A stretch of 64,000 nt of DNA from an uncultured Christensenella sp. (GCA_949296965.1 CASFQL010000023.1:17030-81029); one strand, 5' to 3'. Counted from the first letter of the stretch, positions 1 through 9,910 are shown. Translations and numbers: made by a program. Notes: generated from the sequence alone by a model not told the origin.

Positions 1-1
1 T

Positions 2-271
2 TCAATGCTTGATGGGGTTTTAAATTGCGATGTCTTAATTATTGATGACCTTGGTAGCGAACCAAAGTTTAAAAATGTGACGGAAGAATATTTTTATTTA
101 ATTATAAATGAGCGTCTTGTAAAGAATAAAAGTACTATAATTACTACAAATTTATCCCCTAACCAAATTAGAGATAAATATGGAGAAAGAGTTTTTAGTA
201 GAATTTGTAATAAAGAAAACTCTTTGCTTATTAAAATAGAAAATAATGATTTAAGACTTAAAAAAAGATAG
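2..271 (+). CDS. DnaC/DnaI-like helicase loader ATPase, C-terminal part (truncated by window start)
   Basis: Only the C-terminal about 89 residues are visible; the frame is open to the window edge, so the gene starts upstream. A Walker B-like segment (VLIIDDLGSEP) is followed by a sensor-1-like strand (STIITTNL) and an arginine-finger-like SRI, the order found in the AAA+ ATPases DnaC, DnaI and IstB that load replicative helicase or act with transposases. Family knowledge suggests a helicase loader, but the Walker A half that would separate DnaI from an IstB-type protein lies outside the window. The next gene is on the opposite strand, so this one ends its transcription unit. Confidence 0.72.
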   Translation, partial: SMLDGVLNCDVLIIDDLGSEPKFKNVTEEYFYLIINERLVKNKSTIITTNLSPNQIRDKYGERVFSRICNKENSLLIKIENNDLRLKKR

Positions 272-288
272 TAAAATAATTAAAGTTA

Positions 289-621
289 TTACAGTGTAAT
301 CTCACGCTCTTGCTCATAAATACTAACTTCGTTTTTATACAATACTCCACCATCAAAAGACAGAGCAACTATTTCTTTCTTATCTTTATCTAGTATTGGA
401 GTTAAACATGTTGGATTTATTCCATATTTAACCTCAAACCAATCTGCTGAGTTTAATCCTTTTAGAATTGCTTGCATATATTTATTGGCATTGTATTTAC
501 TCATTAAACTTGTGTTGAATTTTTCTTTATTATTATTTTTATCAAATAAAGTTATTTCAACCCTACAAAAATTGTTTATTGGAACAATCTCAGATTTTGA
601 TATAAAATAATATGTATTCAT
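289..621 (-). CDS. Hypothetical protein, 110 aa
   Basis: This is a small soluble protein that I do not recognise. It has no signal peptide or membrane segment and is rich in Asn, Lys and Glu. A purine-rich site (AAGGAAGAG) lies just upstream of the ATG, which supports translation. It converges with the helicase-loader gene, with only 17 bases between the two stop codons. The pattern of short hydrophobic strands could suit a small alpha/beta domain, but this is only an impression. Confidence 0.5.
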   Translation of the reverse strand: MNTYYFISKSEIVPINNFCRVEITLFDKNNNKEKFNTSLMSKYNANKYMQAILKGLNSADWFEVKYGINPTCLTPILDKDKKEIVALSFDGGVLYKNEVSIYEQEREITL

Positions 622-765
622 AACTCTTCCTTCTTATGTTCATCTAAAATATAACATACTTTTTTAAAATTTAAAAATATTTTTTTAAAATTTTTATTTT
701 TGCTTGACGAATACATATTTTATCAATACAAAAATTGAAAAATAAGTTAGATATTGTTGTTATGC

Positions 766-859
766 GGGCTTTGTGGCGTAAAGATTTTACTAATCAAGTA
801 AAATCTTTACCGTGAAGTTAAAAACTTCACGCAAAAGTGGAACTTTTGGCACAAAGCCC
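766..859 (+). repeat. Cloverleaf intergenic element, copy 1
   Basis: A 10-bp closing stem (GGGCTTTGTG at 766-775 with CACAAAGCCC at 850-859) encloses three perfect hairpins: a 13-bp stem at 778-810, a 9-bp stem at 811-831 and CAAAAGT/ACTTTTG at 832-848. Hardly any bases are left unpaired at the junction. No poly-T run follows, so it is not an ordinary terminator. It lies 30 bases upstream of the AlkD-like gene. Seven more elements of the same design occur in the window. Confidence 0.8.
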
Positions 860-888
860 TGTATTTTAATATAGTTGTAGGAGAAATT

Positions 889-1611
889 ATGATTGAATTA
901 GTTAAAAAAAATTGGACAGAAAAGGACTTTGACGAGTTTGAGAAATATTTATATAGTTTAAAGGGCAATGAAAAAGAAATTGAATTTGAAAAAAAGATTG
1001 TAAATACTAACTTAGATTGCCTAGCAATTAAGGTAAAAGACATAAAATATATAGTTTCTGAAATATCAAAAGGTAATTATATATCTTATATAGATTTATT
1101 TAAAATAAATAACCATACGGAGAGTATTATTTTAGGTAATTTGATTTGTAAAATCAAAGATTTTGAAAATTTTAAAACTTTATTAACAAAATATGCAAAT
1201 GTTGTTGATAATTGGGCAAGTTGTGATTGTATAAAAGTCAAAATTAAAGATAAAGATTTAGAAAAATATTTTTTGTTAGCAGAAAAACTTATAAATTCTA
1301 AAAAAGAGTTTGCAACAAGGATTGGATTTAGAATTCTTTTTAATTTTATAAATACAAATTATCTAAGTAAAATTCTTAATATTTTAAATAATTTAAATAC
1401 TGATAAATATTATGTAAAAATGATATGTGCTTGGCTTCTCTGCGAATGTTTTATTAAAAAGAGAGATGAAACATTAATTTTTTTTAATAATAACACTTGT
1501 GATAATTTTATAATTAACAAATCAATTTCAAAATGCCACGACAGTTTTAGAGTTAATAAACAGGACAAAAAATTATTAAACACTTTTAAAAAAAATATAG
1601 TTAATAAATAA
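889..1611 (+). CDS. AlkD-like DNA alkylation repair protein
   Basis: The 240-residue helical protein resembles the AlkD/COG4912 family, HEAT-repeat DNA glycosylases that remove N3- and N7-alkylated purines by flipping the lesion away from the protein. Visible family features are a DNWASCD segment near residue 107 (the usual Trp/Asp-bearing helix), a WLLCECF helix near residue 182, and a C-terminal KSISKCHDSFRV that matches the usual lysine/arginine-rich last repeat. Length is normal for the family. A GGAGAAATT ribosome site precedes the ATG. The cloverleaf element sits directly upstream, and a hairpin terminator overlaps the stop codon. The substrate is inferred from family only. Confidence 0.75.
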   Translation: MIELVKKNWTEKDFDEFEKYLYSLKGNEKEIEFEKKIVNTNLDCLAIKVKDIKYIVSEISKGNYISYIDLFKINNHTESIILGNLICKIKDFENFKTLLTKYANVVDNWASCDCIKVKIKDKDLEKYFLLAEKLINSKKEFATRIGFRILFNFINTNYLSKILNILNNLNTDKYYVKMICAWLLCECFIKKRDETLIFFNNNTCDNFIINKSISKCHDSFRVNKQDKKLLNTFKKNIVNK

Positions 1612-1642
1612 GAAGTAACGATAACAAAATTACTTCTTTTTT
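1610..1642 (+). terminator. Rho-independent terminator after the AlkD-like gene
   Basis: AAGAAGTAA (1610-1618) pairs with TTACTTCTT (1630-1638) and is followed by a T run. The stem begins at the stop codon, so the AlkD-like gene is probably transcribed separately from the collagen-like gene. Confidence 0.75.
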
Positions 1643-1644
1643 CA

Positions 1645-2689
<1,045 letters not shown>

Positions 2690-2693
2690 AAAG

Positions 2694-2722
2694 AAAAAGA
2701 GTAGTTTAATACTACTCTTTTT
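2694..2722 (+). terminator. Terminator after the collagen-like gene
   Basis: AAAAAGAGTAGT (2694-2705) and ACTACTCTTTTT (2711-2722) form a 12-bp stem with a 5-nt loop, followed by a T-rich tail. It lies five bases past the stop codon. Confidence 0.8.
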
Positions 2723-2839
2723 ACTTATTCCTTTTAAGTTTAAGAATTATCAAATAATATCAATACATAATTTTATATTATAGGAAGTTAAGGTAAAAAG
2801 GAAAATTTATTTTCAATTTTACTTAACGACGACGAATCA

Positions 2840-2938
2840 AAATTATGTGTCAAAAATGCTAATTTTTGAATTTAAAATTTAACTTGCTTAAATTTTAAAG
2901 GTTGTGATTTTATAAAAAATCACAACAACACATAATTT
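2840..2938 (-). repeat. Cloverleaf intergenic element, copy 3 (reverse orientation)
   Basis: AAATTATGTG (2840-2849) pairs with CACATAATTT (2929-2938). Inside are CAAAAAT/ATTTTTG (2851-2868), a 12-bp stem at 2871-2899 and an 11-bp stem at 2901-2926. The CAAAA-type arm comes first, which marks the minus-strand orientation relative to copies 1 and 2. Confidence 0.75.
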
Positions 2939-3003
2939 ATATTATAGGAAGTTAAGGTAAAAGAGAAAATTTATTTTCAATTTTACTTAACGACGACAAA
3001 TTC

Positions 3004-3105
3004 AAATTTTGTGCCAAAAGTTTTAACTTTTGAATTAAAATTTACCTTGGTTAAATTTTAATAGTTGTTATTTTGTTTTACAAAATTACAACAGCAAATA
3101 ATTCA
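3004..3105 (-). repeat. Cloverleaf intergenic element, copy 4 (reverse orientation, decayed)
   Basis: CAAAAGTT/AACTTTTG (3015-3032), an 11-bp stem (3034-3062) and a GTTGT...ACAAC stem with one T-T mismatch are present. The closing stem is only partly complementary, so this copy appears degraded. It follows the same lead block as copy 3. Confidence 0.6.
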
Positions 3106-3384
3106 TATTATTTGATTTTTAAAAAAATCTATTTTATTTTAACTAATTTTTGATATAAAAAATTATTATAAAAAAAACTTTGTATTAAAAATTGTCTATT
3201 ATGTTATCTAAAAAACATTTTATTTTTAATTTACAATTTTATTAAAATGATAAAAATGATTAAATAAATATAATATTTAATTTAATTTTTTTTATAAAAA
3301 ATAGAGTTTTAACTAAATAATTACTTTATTTGCACATTTTTAAATAAATGTATATTTAACTTTATTATTATTTTAAAAATTATT
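3106..3384. other. AT-rich intergenic stretch without recognised features
   Basis: Very AT-rich sequence between the repeat block and the 3' end of the Sua5 gene on the minus strand. I see no open frame, clear terminator or conserved element. Confidence 0.5.
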
Positions 3385-4407
3385 TTATAATTCTATAATA
3401 TCAAAACCTGCTGACCTAATTAGTCTATTGTATACAGCAAGAGAAATCCCTTCTTTTTTAGGGCATCTAGCATAAACTATTTTAGCCCCTAATTCGTCAA
3501 AATGTCTTAGACAAGAAAAAAGGTTGTGTGCTTGGGCTTTTTCGTCCTCTAATTTTCCATATGTAACAAATTTTACCTTTAAATTTTTTTCTTCACCATC
3601 AAAGCACATAGCAAAAATACCGTCTTCATTTTGTTTAGAATTTACAAATTTAACAAATTTTTCAAGCGAACTTTTTACTATAACTATTTTTGCATTTGGC
3701 GAATAATGTTTGTATTTCATTCCAGGCGAAAGAACCTTTTTATTATCGTCAACTAATTCAGTTACGCCTTTTGCTATGCTAACGGGTTTGTGTAAGACAT
3801 TCTCAATATCTTCTTTTGTTATAACCCCAGGTCTTAAAATTATAGGGGTGTCATTTAAAACTGATATTACTGTTGACTCGACTCCGTTTATACATTCTCC
3901 GCCATCAATAATTAAAGGGATTCGACCTTTCATATCATTAAACACATCTTGTGCATTTGTTGGACTCGGTTTGCCACTTAAATTAGCACTTGGTGCGGAA
4001 AAAGCAACATTAGACTTTTCAATTATTCTTCTTGCTATTTCATTTTCGGGCATTCTTACTCCCACGCTATCAAGTCCCGCACAACTTTCGCTACAAACTT
4101 TATCTCCTTTTGGCATTATGATAGTTAATGGTCCCGGCCAAAAATGATGAGCAAGTGTTTTAGCATCAGTGCTTATTTGAGAAACAATACCTTTTAACAT
4201 TTTTAAATTTGATATGTGAACAATCAAAGGATTGTCCATAGGACGACCTTTTGCTTCAAATATCTTTTTTATAGCACTAGGATTTGAACAATCTCCCGCA
4301 AGTCCATATACTGTTTCTGTTGGAACACCAACAACTTCTCCCTGTTTTAGTAGTTTTATTGCAAGATCAATACTTTCTTCATTTGCTTTTAATAATTTTG
4401 TTTCCAT
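3385..4407 (-). CDS. tsaC: L-threonylcarbamoyladenylate synthase, Sua5/TsaC type
   Basis: The enzyme makes threonylcarbamoyl-AMP from threonine, bicarbonate and ATP, the first step of t6A37 tRNA modification. The YrdC domain fills about residues 5-200 and carries the conserved GVPTETVYGLAGD, KGRPMDNPL and SANLSGKPSPT segments. A linker leads to the C-terminal Sua5 domain (to residue 340), with the SPGMKYKHYSPNA motif where the linker enters it. Total length of 340 residues identifies the long Sua5 form rather than short TsaC. No strong ribosome site precedes the ATG. The other t6A genes (tsaB, tsaD, tsaE) are not in the window. Confidence 0.93.
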   Translation of the reverse strand: METKLLKANEESIDLAIKLLKQGEVVGVPTETVYGLAGDCSNPSAIKKIFEAKGRPMDNPLIVHISNLKMLKGIVSQISTDAKTLAHHFWPGPLTIIMPKGDKVCSESCAGLDSVGVRMPENEIARRIIEKSNVAFSAPSANLSGKPSPTNAQDVFNDMKGRIPLIIDGGECINGVESTVISVLNDTPIILRPGVITKEDIENVLHKPVSIAKGVTELVDDNKKVLSPGMKYKHYSPNAKIVIVKSSLEKFVKFVNSKQNEDGIFAMCFDGEEKNLKVKFVTYGKLEDEKAQAHNLFSCLRHFDELGAKIVYARCPKKEGISLAVYNRLIRSAGFDIIEL

Positions 4408-4504
4408 TTTTTTATTCTATCACTATTTGAAAAAATTGTTAACATATAAATAAAAAGATTTAAAATTTACAATTTTAGGAATTTGATTATTTTAATATTC
4501 TTTA

Positions 4505-4532
4505 TTGATTTTTGTCGAAAATTATATATAAT
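4505..4532 (+). promoter_or_regulatory. Candidate sigma-70-type promoter
   Basis: TTGATT (4505-4510) and TATAAT (4527-4532) are separated by 16 bases and lie just upstream of the AGAGGAAATT ribosome site of the gene starting at 4551. The -10 is a perfect match. In such AT-rich DNA chance matches are common. Confidence 0.4.
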
Positions 4533-4550
4533 ATAATAAAAGAGGAAATT

Positions 4551-5897
4551 ATGCACAAAAATTTTAAATTAAAAGATATGACAGAAGATGAAATTGCTGA
4601 ATACAAAAAGGAACAAGAAGAAAGAAAAAAGAGAAATCGTTTAATTAATATGAAGAAAAAGCAAGTCCTTAAAGATAAAAGGGAAAAAAGAAAGGAAAGA
4701 ATAAAAAATGGACTTGAACAACCAAGAGGGTATTTCATTGATTTAGATAGCAGTAGTGCAAATAATGAAAGCGGAGATGTTTTTATTGATGAAAAGTTTA
4801 AAAAAGAAACTTTAAGTTATTATGCTAAATGTATAAAAACAGGGAACAATAAAATTATCAAATTAAAATTTTTTGGACATGATTTTAATAAAAATGAGTT
4901 GAAACCATATGACCTAGAAATAGCAAGACTTCATTTTTTAGCAGATAAAGAAAATTGGAAATATTTAATTGATATTAATAGAAGTCATTTACGACAAATT
5001 TTCGGTGAAGATTATAATAATTATGGAATTTCTAATAAACAAAATATAAAAGATTTGTTTCCAACAGTGGGTTTAAGAAGTTTTGAAAATTATATTTTTA
5101 TTCATTCTGACGCCTATTTACAAGCAATTAAAAATGCACCGAAAATTCCAATACAAGATTGGTCTATTGTTTATAAAAATCCAGGCGTTATATGTGAAAA
5201 TAGAAAAGTGCTATTTAATATTGATGGTGAAATTCTACTTGGAGAATTTATTAGAGAAAAAACTATTAACGGAAATTATTTAAAGCCAGATGCGAATAGT
5301 AGTATAGGTTTTTTTGTGTATTATAAGGGATTGCCTAGTGGAAAGTTTAATGTAGAGAGATGGGACTATGAACCAGGTTGTTTTCATAAAAATAAATTTG
5401 ATAGCGATGGAAAGTTTAAAGTGAATGGGGCAAGGGCTAAAAATGTTGCTTTTAGTCATAGACATGTTTATACTCTTGGGCAAAGGTTAATTTTTGGGAA
5501 AAATTTTTCTGCAGATGTTTATCCTACTCCAATAAATTATGGTAATACAGGAGAAGAAAGACACTATGAAAAGTTTCAAGATATAGTAGAAGATTTTCTT
5601 AACGAATTTTCACTTCAAAAAGGGTCTTTCTTAACACCTAGTGAAAAGATTAACGGAAAACTTAAGAAAATTGGGTTGAAATACTGTCCTTGTTATAGTG
5701 TGAAAGAACAAAAAATTATTGAGAATCCTGTGTTTGATGAGAATTTGAAACAAAATAAATTTCATTTGAGTAGTGAAAAACATTTAAATAGAGATTTCTC
5801 ACTGTCATCTCAAAATGTGCTAAATGCAAATGCTAGTAACTATAGTAATCTTTTAAGTAGTGGAAGTGTTGAGGAGGAAAATGAATTATGCAGATAG
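4551..5897 (+). CDS. Hypothetical protein, 448 aa, with basic charged N-terminus
   Basis: I do not recognise this protein. The first about 60 residues are highly charged (Lys/Glu/Arg runs), likely a basic coil. The remainder looks globular and soluble, with aromatic-rich segments such as GFFVYYKGLPSG and WDYEPGCFH. I chose the ATG at 4551, which follows AGAGGAAATT, over an upstream TTG at 4512 that would place a promoter-like TATAAT inside the frame. The stop codon overlaps the next gene by 10 bases, so the two are probably translationally coupled and act together. No catalytic motif was identified. Confidence 0.6.
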   Translation: MHKNFKLKDMTEDEIAEYKKEQEERKKRNRLINMKKKQVLKDKREKRKERIKNGLEQPRGYFIDLDSSSANNESGDVFIDEKFKKETLSYYAKCIKTGNNKIIKLKFFGHDFNKNELKPYDLEIARLHFLADKENWKYLIDINRSHLRQIFGEDYNNYGISNKQNIKDLFPTVGLRSFENYIFIHSDAYLQAIKNAPKIPIQDWSIVYKNPGVICENRKVLFNIDGEILLGEFIREKTINGNYLKPDANSSIGFFVYYKGLPSGKFNVERWDYEPGCFHKNKFDSDGKFKVNGARAKNVAFSHRHVYTLGQRLIFGKNFSADVYPTPINYGNTGEERHYEKFQDIVEDFLNEFSLQKGSFLTPSEKINGKLKKIGLKYCPCYSVKEQKIIENPVFDENLKQNKFHLSSEKHLNRDFSLSSQNVLNANASNYSNLLSSGSVEEENELCR

Positions 5898-6277
5898 AAG
5901 AAGTAAAAAAATATTTAAGTCAAAATTATTTGGTTAGTGATTACAATAATTGTCTTTTAATAAATAACAATTTTTACTGTTACATTTATGAAGAAGACGA
6001 TATGTCTATTTGCTTAAAAGAACATAACGGAACGATTATATTAACAGATATGGCAAAAACTTACAATAGACTTATCCAAAATGGAATTGATATTGAAGAA
6101 GATGAGTTTTTTGAATATGTAAAAAATGTCCTTATAAATATGATTGTCGGATTTGATAGAAATACAAAAGAATTTTATGTTAAGATTACTCAACTTGAAG
6201 AAATCAATGAAGCAATGTCAAGGTTACTTCAAGTATTGATTTTAATTAATAATATTGAACTTCAATTTGAAGATTAG
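5888..6277 (+). CDS. DUF1828-like protein, 129 aa
   Basis: The protein has the order of DUF1828: an N-terminal segment with paired aromatic strands (FYCYIYEEDD), then an ILTDMAKTYNRLIQNGID stretch corresponding to the family's typical L(T)DxGxTxxxLxxxGI signature, and a helical tail. DUF1828 has no firmly known role and often sits in mobile or defence-like contexts. The start overlaps the preceding gene's end, and the GAGGAGG site at 5871-5877 lies inside that gene. This overlap argues for a two-gene functional unit. Family assignment is by eye. Confidence 0.55.
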   Translation: MQIEEVKKYLSQNYLVSDYNNCLLINNNFYCYIYEEDDMSICLKEHNGTIILTDMAKTYNRLIQNGIDIEEDEFFEYVKNVLINMIVGFDRNTKEFYVKITQLEEINEAMSRLLQVLILINNIELQFED

Positions 6278-6281
6278 GTGG

Positions 6282-6379
6282 GAACTTTGTGCGGTAAAAA
6301 TTTTATTGAATAAAATTTTTACGGTGAAATTTTAAATTTTAAAATTTCACTCAAAAGTGAAACTTTTGGCACAAAGTTC
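6282..6379 (+). repeat. Cloverleaf intergenic element, copy 2
   Basis: GAACTTTGTGC (6282-6292) pairs with GCACAAAGTTC (6369-6379). Enclosed are a 13-bp stem (6294-6322), an 11-bp stem (6324-6350) and CAAAAGT gaa ACTTTTG (6352-6368). The arm next to the closing stem is identical to those of copies 1 and 7, whereas the other stems have different sequences with pairing kept. It starts five bases past the DUF1828-like stop codon. Confidence 0.82.
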
Positions 6380-6612
6380 TTTTTTGTTGCCCGTAAAAAG
6401 ATAATTTTAAAACAAAAAATTAATTGCTTTTAATAGGTCGTAAAAAATAAAATGTATAATATAATAATGAAGTATTTTTTTAAAAATATATCAATTGATT
6501 AGTAAATAAAAATTTGTAAATGTTTCACAAATTAAATTTAGTAATAAAAAATATTTGTAGTTTATTAAAAATTTTTGATAAAATATCTTTATAAAAAAAG
6601 GAGAAAAATCAA

Positions 6613-7152
6613 ATGAAAAAATATGTTTGTCCTGTTTGTGGATATATTTATACCGGAGATAACCCACCAGAAAAGTGCCCTTTATGCGGAGCAAGTTTAA
6701 AAGAAGTTGAAGATGAAGAAATGACTTGGAGTGCAGAGCATATTGTTGGCGTTGTAAAAGATGCTCCAAAAGAAATTTTAGACGGACTTAGAATGAATTT
6801 TAATGGGGAGTGTAGTGAAGTTGGTATGTATCTTGCAATGAGTAGAGTTGCTTATAGAGAAGGATATAGTGAAATAGGTATGTATTTTGAAAAAGCGGCA
6901 TTTGAGGAGGCTGAGCACGCCGGGAGATTTGCTGAACTTCTTGGAGAAGTAGTTACTTCATCTACTAAGAAAAACCTTGAAATGAGAGTTATGGCAGAAA
7001 ACGAGGCAACAAAAAACAAAACAGATATTGCAACACTTGCTAAAAAATTGAATCTTGATGCTATCCACGATAGTGTTCATGAAATGGCTCGAGATGAGGC
7101 AAGGCACGGCAAGGCATTTAAAGGGTTATTAGATAGATATTTTAAATCATAA
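6613..7152 (+). CDS. rbr: Reverse rubrerythrin (N-terminal rubredoxin, C-terminal ferritin-like)
   Basis: The 179-residue protein begins with a rubredoxin-type FeS4 site ([12 protein letters not shown] and CPLCGAS, residues 4-27). A four-helix di-iron domain follows, with the ExxH-type ligands visible in EEAEHAGRF and [11 protein letters not shown]. Rubredoxin at the N-terminus defines the reverse rubrerythrins of Clostridia, which reduce hydrogen peroxide (and O2) with electrons from NAD(P)H via rubredoxin reductase. Length matches that group. The ATG is preceded by AAAGGAGAAAAA. The gene is monocistronic between a cloverleaf element and a convergent terminator. It strongly suggests an anaerobe. 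Confidence 0.92.
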   Translation: MKKYVCPVCGYIYTGDNPPEKCPLCGASLKEVEDEEMTWSAEHIVGVVKDAPKEILDGLRMNFNGECSEVGMYLAMSRVAYREGYSEIGMYFEKAAFEEAEHAGRFAELLGEVVTSSTKKNLEMRVMAENEATKNKTDIATLAKKLNLDAIHDSVHEMARDEARHGKAFKGLLDRYFKS

Positions 7153-7198
7153 ATTAAATTTAAAAAATTTAAGATTAGATAAGATTAATAACATTAAT

Positions 7199-7233
7199 AA
7201 AAAAGGGTAGTTCATTAAGAAACTACCTTTTTT
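7199..7233. terminator. Bidirectional terminator between rubrerythrin and the acyltransferase operon
   Basis: AAAAAAGGGTAGTT (7199-7212) pairs with AACTACCTTTTTT (7221-7233). A- and T-runs flank the stem, so it can stop transcripts from both converging units. Confidence 0.85.
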
Positions 7234-7253
7234 ATTTTTTACTTGCTCTTTTA

Positions 7254-8585
7254 TTAAATTCTAATATATTTTGATTTTCTAACCAATAACCAATTCATTA
7301 GTGTAAATAGTGCAAAAATTATAAGAACGATTGGTATTGTTGCCCAAACTGATAAAGACATAAGCACATCTCCTAAGAAAGTATCTAAAATTAATGCGAG
7401 TATTAGAGTTGTAATATAGGTAAGTATTGCATTGCTTCCCCAAATTTTTAAGAAATCAAATTTGAAATTAATATTTTCAAGGAAATTAAATCCACCCCAA
7501 ATGATAGAAGCAACACTTGCTGTAAATAGGGCAAACACAGGAGTGCATCCTCTTTTTGCGGCGATGAAATCATATCCAACAATTAGAACAACGGAAATAA
7601 GTAAACCTAAGGAAGATAAAACCCAATATAATTTGTCGTCCTTTAAGTCGGCAAAAATTGAACCTAAAAGCAAAATAGTTGACCAACTAAATGCACCAAT
7701 AAAGCCACCTTCTAATATTGTATTAGCAAGAGGGAACAGTCCGTTTTGCATAAGTATTGTAAGCCCAACAAAAGAAAGTCCACAAATTATAAGTCTACCC
7801 CATTTGTCATATCTAATAAATGGTAAAGCAAGTAATCCTGCTAATCCTATGTTTTGTAAGGTATCCCATTCGTGTCCGCCGAATTTTGATTGTGCAGGTG
7901 CTGTAATTTTTTCAGCGGTGCTAACTAATAAGAAAAATATTGCCAAGACTCCAGCAATAGCAAGAGTGTAAACGAAAATTTTGTTAGATATATCTTTGAA
8001 CTTTTCATTTTTGAAAAATAATGAAATAATATAAATAATTAATCCAGCAAGTGCTAACCAAAAGAATATTGCAGCAACTTGGGTTACTATTGCTAGGTTA
8101 TTAAAAGCAACATCATTAAAGAATACATCAGCCCAACCATTTTCAAAACCGTTAAAAGCATAACCTATTCCAATTAATGCTAAAAATCTTGTTGCTAATT
8201 GAAAATATGCTTTTCGTGTGCCTACTTTTTCTTCCCTTGACTTAAAACTTCTTATGATTGTAAGTCCAATAACAAAGATAAACATTGGGACAAACAAATC
8301 GGCAAAGGAAACCCCGGGTAAAATTTGAAAACCATTCTTATCGTGTTCAACATAAGGAGTTAAAAAATCAAATACTCCAAAAAGTGGAAGGATGTAGGAG
8401 CATACAAAAGCAAAAAAGCAAAGTCCACGAAATCTATCAATTGATAATATTCTTTCTTTTGTTTTTGCAGGTTTTGCATCTTGCTTGTAATCATTGTTTT
8501 GTTTTTCATCAACTTGTAAATTTTCAATTATTTCCTCATCTTGTTTTTCTTGTTTTTTTTCATTTTCTATTGTTTGATTTTTCAT
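7254..8585 (-). CDS. HGSNAT/DUF5009-like membrane acyltransferase, paralogue 2
   Basis: A 443-residue polytopic protein with a charged 45-residue cytosolic tail, then about ten hydrophobic segments. The first membrane helix is introduced by ILSIDRFRGLCFF, the signature of the DUF5009/heparan-alpha-glucosaminide N-acetyltransferase-like family, whose eukaryotic member moves acetyl groups from CoA across a membrane onto sugars. The charged N-terminal extension is shared with the paralogue just upstream. It is the third gene of a minus-strand operon behind an acyl-CoA-synthetase-like gene, with an 18-base gap. The acyl acceptor is unknown; a surface glycan or lipid would fit. Confidence 0.72.
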   Translation of the reverse strand: MKNQTIENEKKQEKQDEEIIENLQVDEKQNNDYKQDAKPAKTKERILSIDRFRGLCFFAFVCSYILPLFGVFDFLTPYVEHDKNGFQILPGVSFADLFVPMFIFVIGLTIIRSFKSREEKVGTRKAYFQLATRFLALIGIGYAFNGFENGWADVFFNDVAFNNLAIVTQVAAIFFWLALAGLIIYIISLFFKNEKFKDISNKIFVYTLAIAGVLAIFFLLVSTAEKITAPAQSKFGGHEWDTLQNIGLAGLLALPFIRYDKWGRLIICGLSFVGLTILMQNGLFPLANTILEGGFIGAFSWSTILLLGSIFADLKDDKLYWVLSSLGLLISVVLIVGYDFIAAKRGCTPVFALFTASVASIIWGGFNFLENINFKFDFLKIWGSNAILTYITTLILALILDTFLGDVLMSLSVWATIPIVLIIFALFTLMNWLLVRKSKYIRI

Positions 8586-8603
8586 TTTTTCTCCTTTTAT
8601 TTT

Positions 8604-9899
8604 TTATAAACTAATTGATTTCTTTTTCTTTGATAGAGCATAGGCAAAGAGAGTAAGTAAGACTATCGCTAATAAGCCTTGCACTAATGCAGAGAAAACA
8701 GAAGCATTAGCAATTAAACTATCATATAATAATTCGCCATACAACCCAAGGACGAAGAATTCTACAAGGAACATAATAATAGGATTTTTACCCCACCACG
8801 CAAGAGGGTCAAACTTTGAGTGGTAAATATTGTCAAATAAGGTAAATATTAAAAAGATTAAACCACTTAATCCTACTCCTACTAAGATAAATGTAGGGCT
8901 ACAACTTCCCATCCAAATATCACCTAACCATTGAACAAGAAACACCCCAAGAGTTGTAAATAAGGCAGAAGCAACTAAGGCATTTTCTTTCTTTTTGAAA
9001 AACAAGTCAGCAATAAACATATCAAATATTAACATTGTTCCCCAACCGAAGCCACCGACAACACCACCGTGAATGATTTCATCTAATAGTTGTTTATTGT
9101 TGCCTGTTTGATGGTAAATTGTAAATAAAATTGTAATTACGCTAGCACCTAAGAATTTTACCCACGATTTTGATTTAACAAAAGGAAATGCGATTAAGAT
9201 TGCAAAACCAATTCCTTGTAGTGTTACCCAATAACTGTAACGGAAAGTATTACCGTTTACAATGTTAGCATAATCAATTGAAGTTATTATTATGTTTAAA
9301 ATTCCCATTAGGGTTAAGGTAATATAAAAAATTTGATTAGCAATAATTTTAAAGAGTTTGTTTTTAGTAAAAGAAGAAATAATTCTCAATATTAAACCAA
9401 TAATTGCTATGATTGATAAAACAAGTATAGTTATGTCAAAAGCATTTAATACATAATCTGAACTAAAATTTGCAAGCATTTTATTACACAAATCAAGGAA
9501 AGTCCCAACTCCAATAATTGATAAAGCCCTTTCTAAATAATGAATAATAGCAAGTTTAGTTCCGTAAAGTTTTTGCCATTTTGTAAAAGAAAGTGTAAAA
9601 GTTAAACCTATTGCAAATATGAAAGCAGGGGCAATTATGTCAGCAAGTGTCATACCCGGCAAAATAACTATTCCATTTTCAAGCGAGTGGTCAGCAAGCC
9701 TTGACAATATTCCCAAGTTATCAAAATTCTTTAAGAATTGAAAGATGAGCATACAAAACACACAAAACCCTCTAAATCTATCAATACTCAATATTCTTTT
9801 TGATTGTGTTTCTTGTATGTCTTCACTTTCATCATTTTTTAAAGTAACATCTTTTTCTGTTAAGGTATTTTTATTTTCTAAAATCATATCTTCACTCAA
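8604..9899 (-). CDS. HGSNAT/DUF5009-like membrane acyltransferase, paralogue 1
   Basis: A 431-residue relative of the following gene, with the same layout: a charged tail of about 35 residues, then ILSIDRFRGFCVF and about ten membrane segments. LPGMTLADIIAPAFIFAIG parallels LPGVSFADLFVPMFIFVIG in the paralogue, so the pair arose by duplication. The gap to the upstream AMP-ligase gene is 11 bases. By family, it would transfer an acyl group across the membrane to an outward-facing acceptor; this is inference. Confidence 0.72.
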   Translation of the reverse strand: MSEDMILENKNTLTEKDVTLKNDESEDIQETQSKRILSIDRFRGFCVFCMLIFQFLKNFDNLGILSRLADHSLENGIVILPGMTLADIIAPAFIFAIGLTFTLSFTKWQKLYGTKLAIIHYLERALSIIGVGTFLDLCNKMLANFSSDYVLNAFDITILVLSIIAIIGLILRIISSFTKNKLFKIIANQIFYITLTLMGILNIIITSIDYANIVNGNTFRYSYWVTLQGIGFAILIAFPFVKSKSWVKFLGASVITILFTIYHQTGNNKQLLDEIIHGGVVGGFGWGTMLIFDMFIADLFFKKKENALVASALFTTLGVFLVQWLGDIWMGSCSPTFILVGVGLSGLIFLIFTLFDNIYHSKFDPLAWWGKNPIIMFLVEFFVLGLYGELLYDSLIANASVFSALVQGLLAIVLLTLFAYALSKKKKSISL

Positions 9900-9910
9900 A
9901 ATTTTTCCCC

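Larger units (their letters stand above)
2771..3105. repeat. Two-copy tandem repeat, period 164 bp, each unit ending in a cloverleaf element
   Basis: A block of about 65 bases beginning TAGGAAGTTAAGGTAAAA occurs at 2781 and again at 2945 with very few changes. Each copy is followed by a cloverleaf element on the minus strand. The lead blocks are much better conserved than the cloverleaves, which have diverged while keeping most of their pairing. Confidence 0.75.

Noticed and set aside
766-859. Cloverleaf elements as tRNA genes
   Set aside because: No T-loop, anticodon or acceptor consensus is present, and all arms are long perfect stems with tiny loops.
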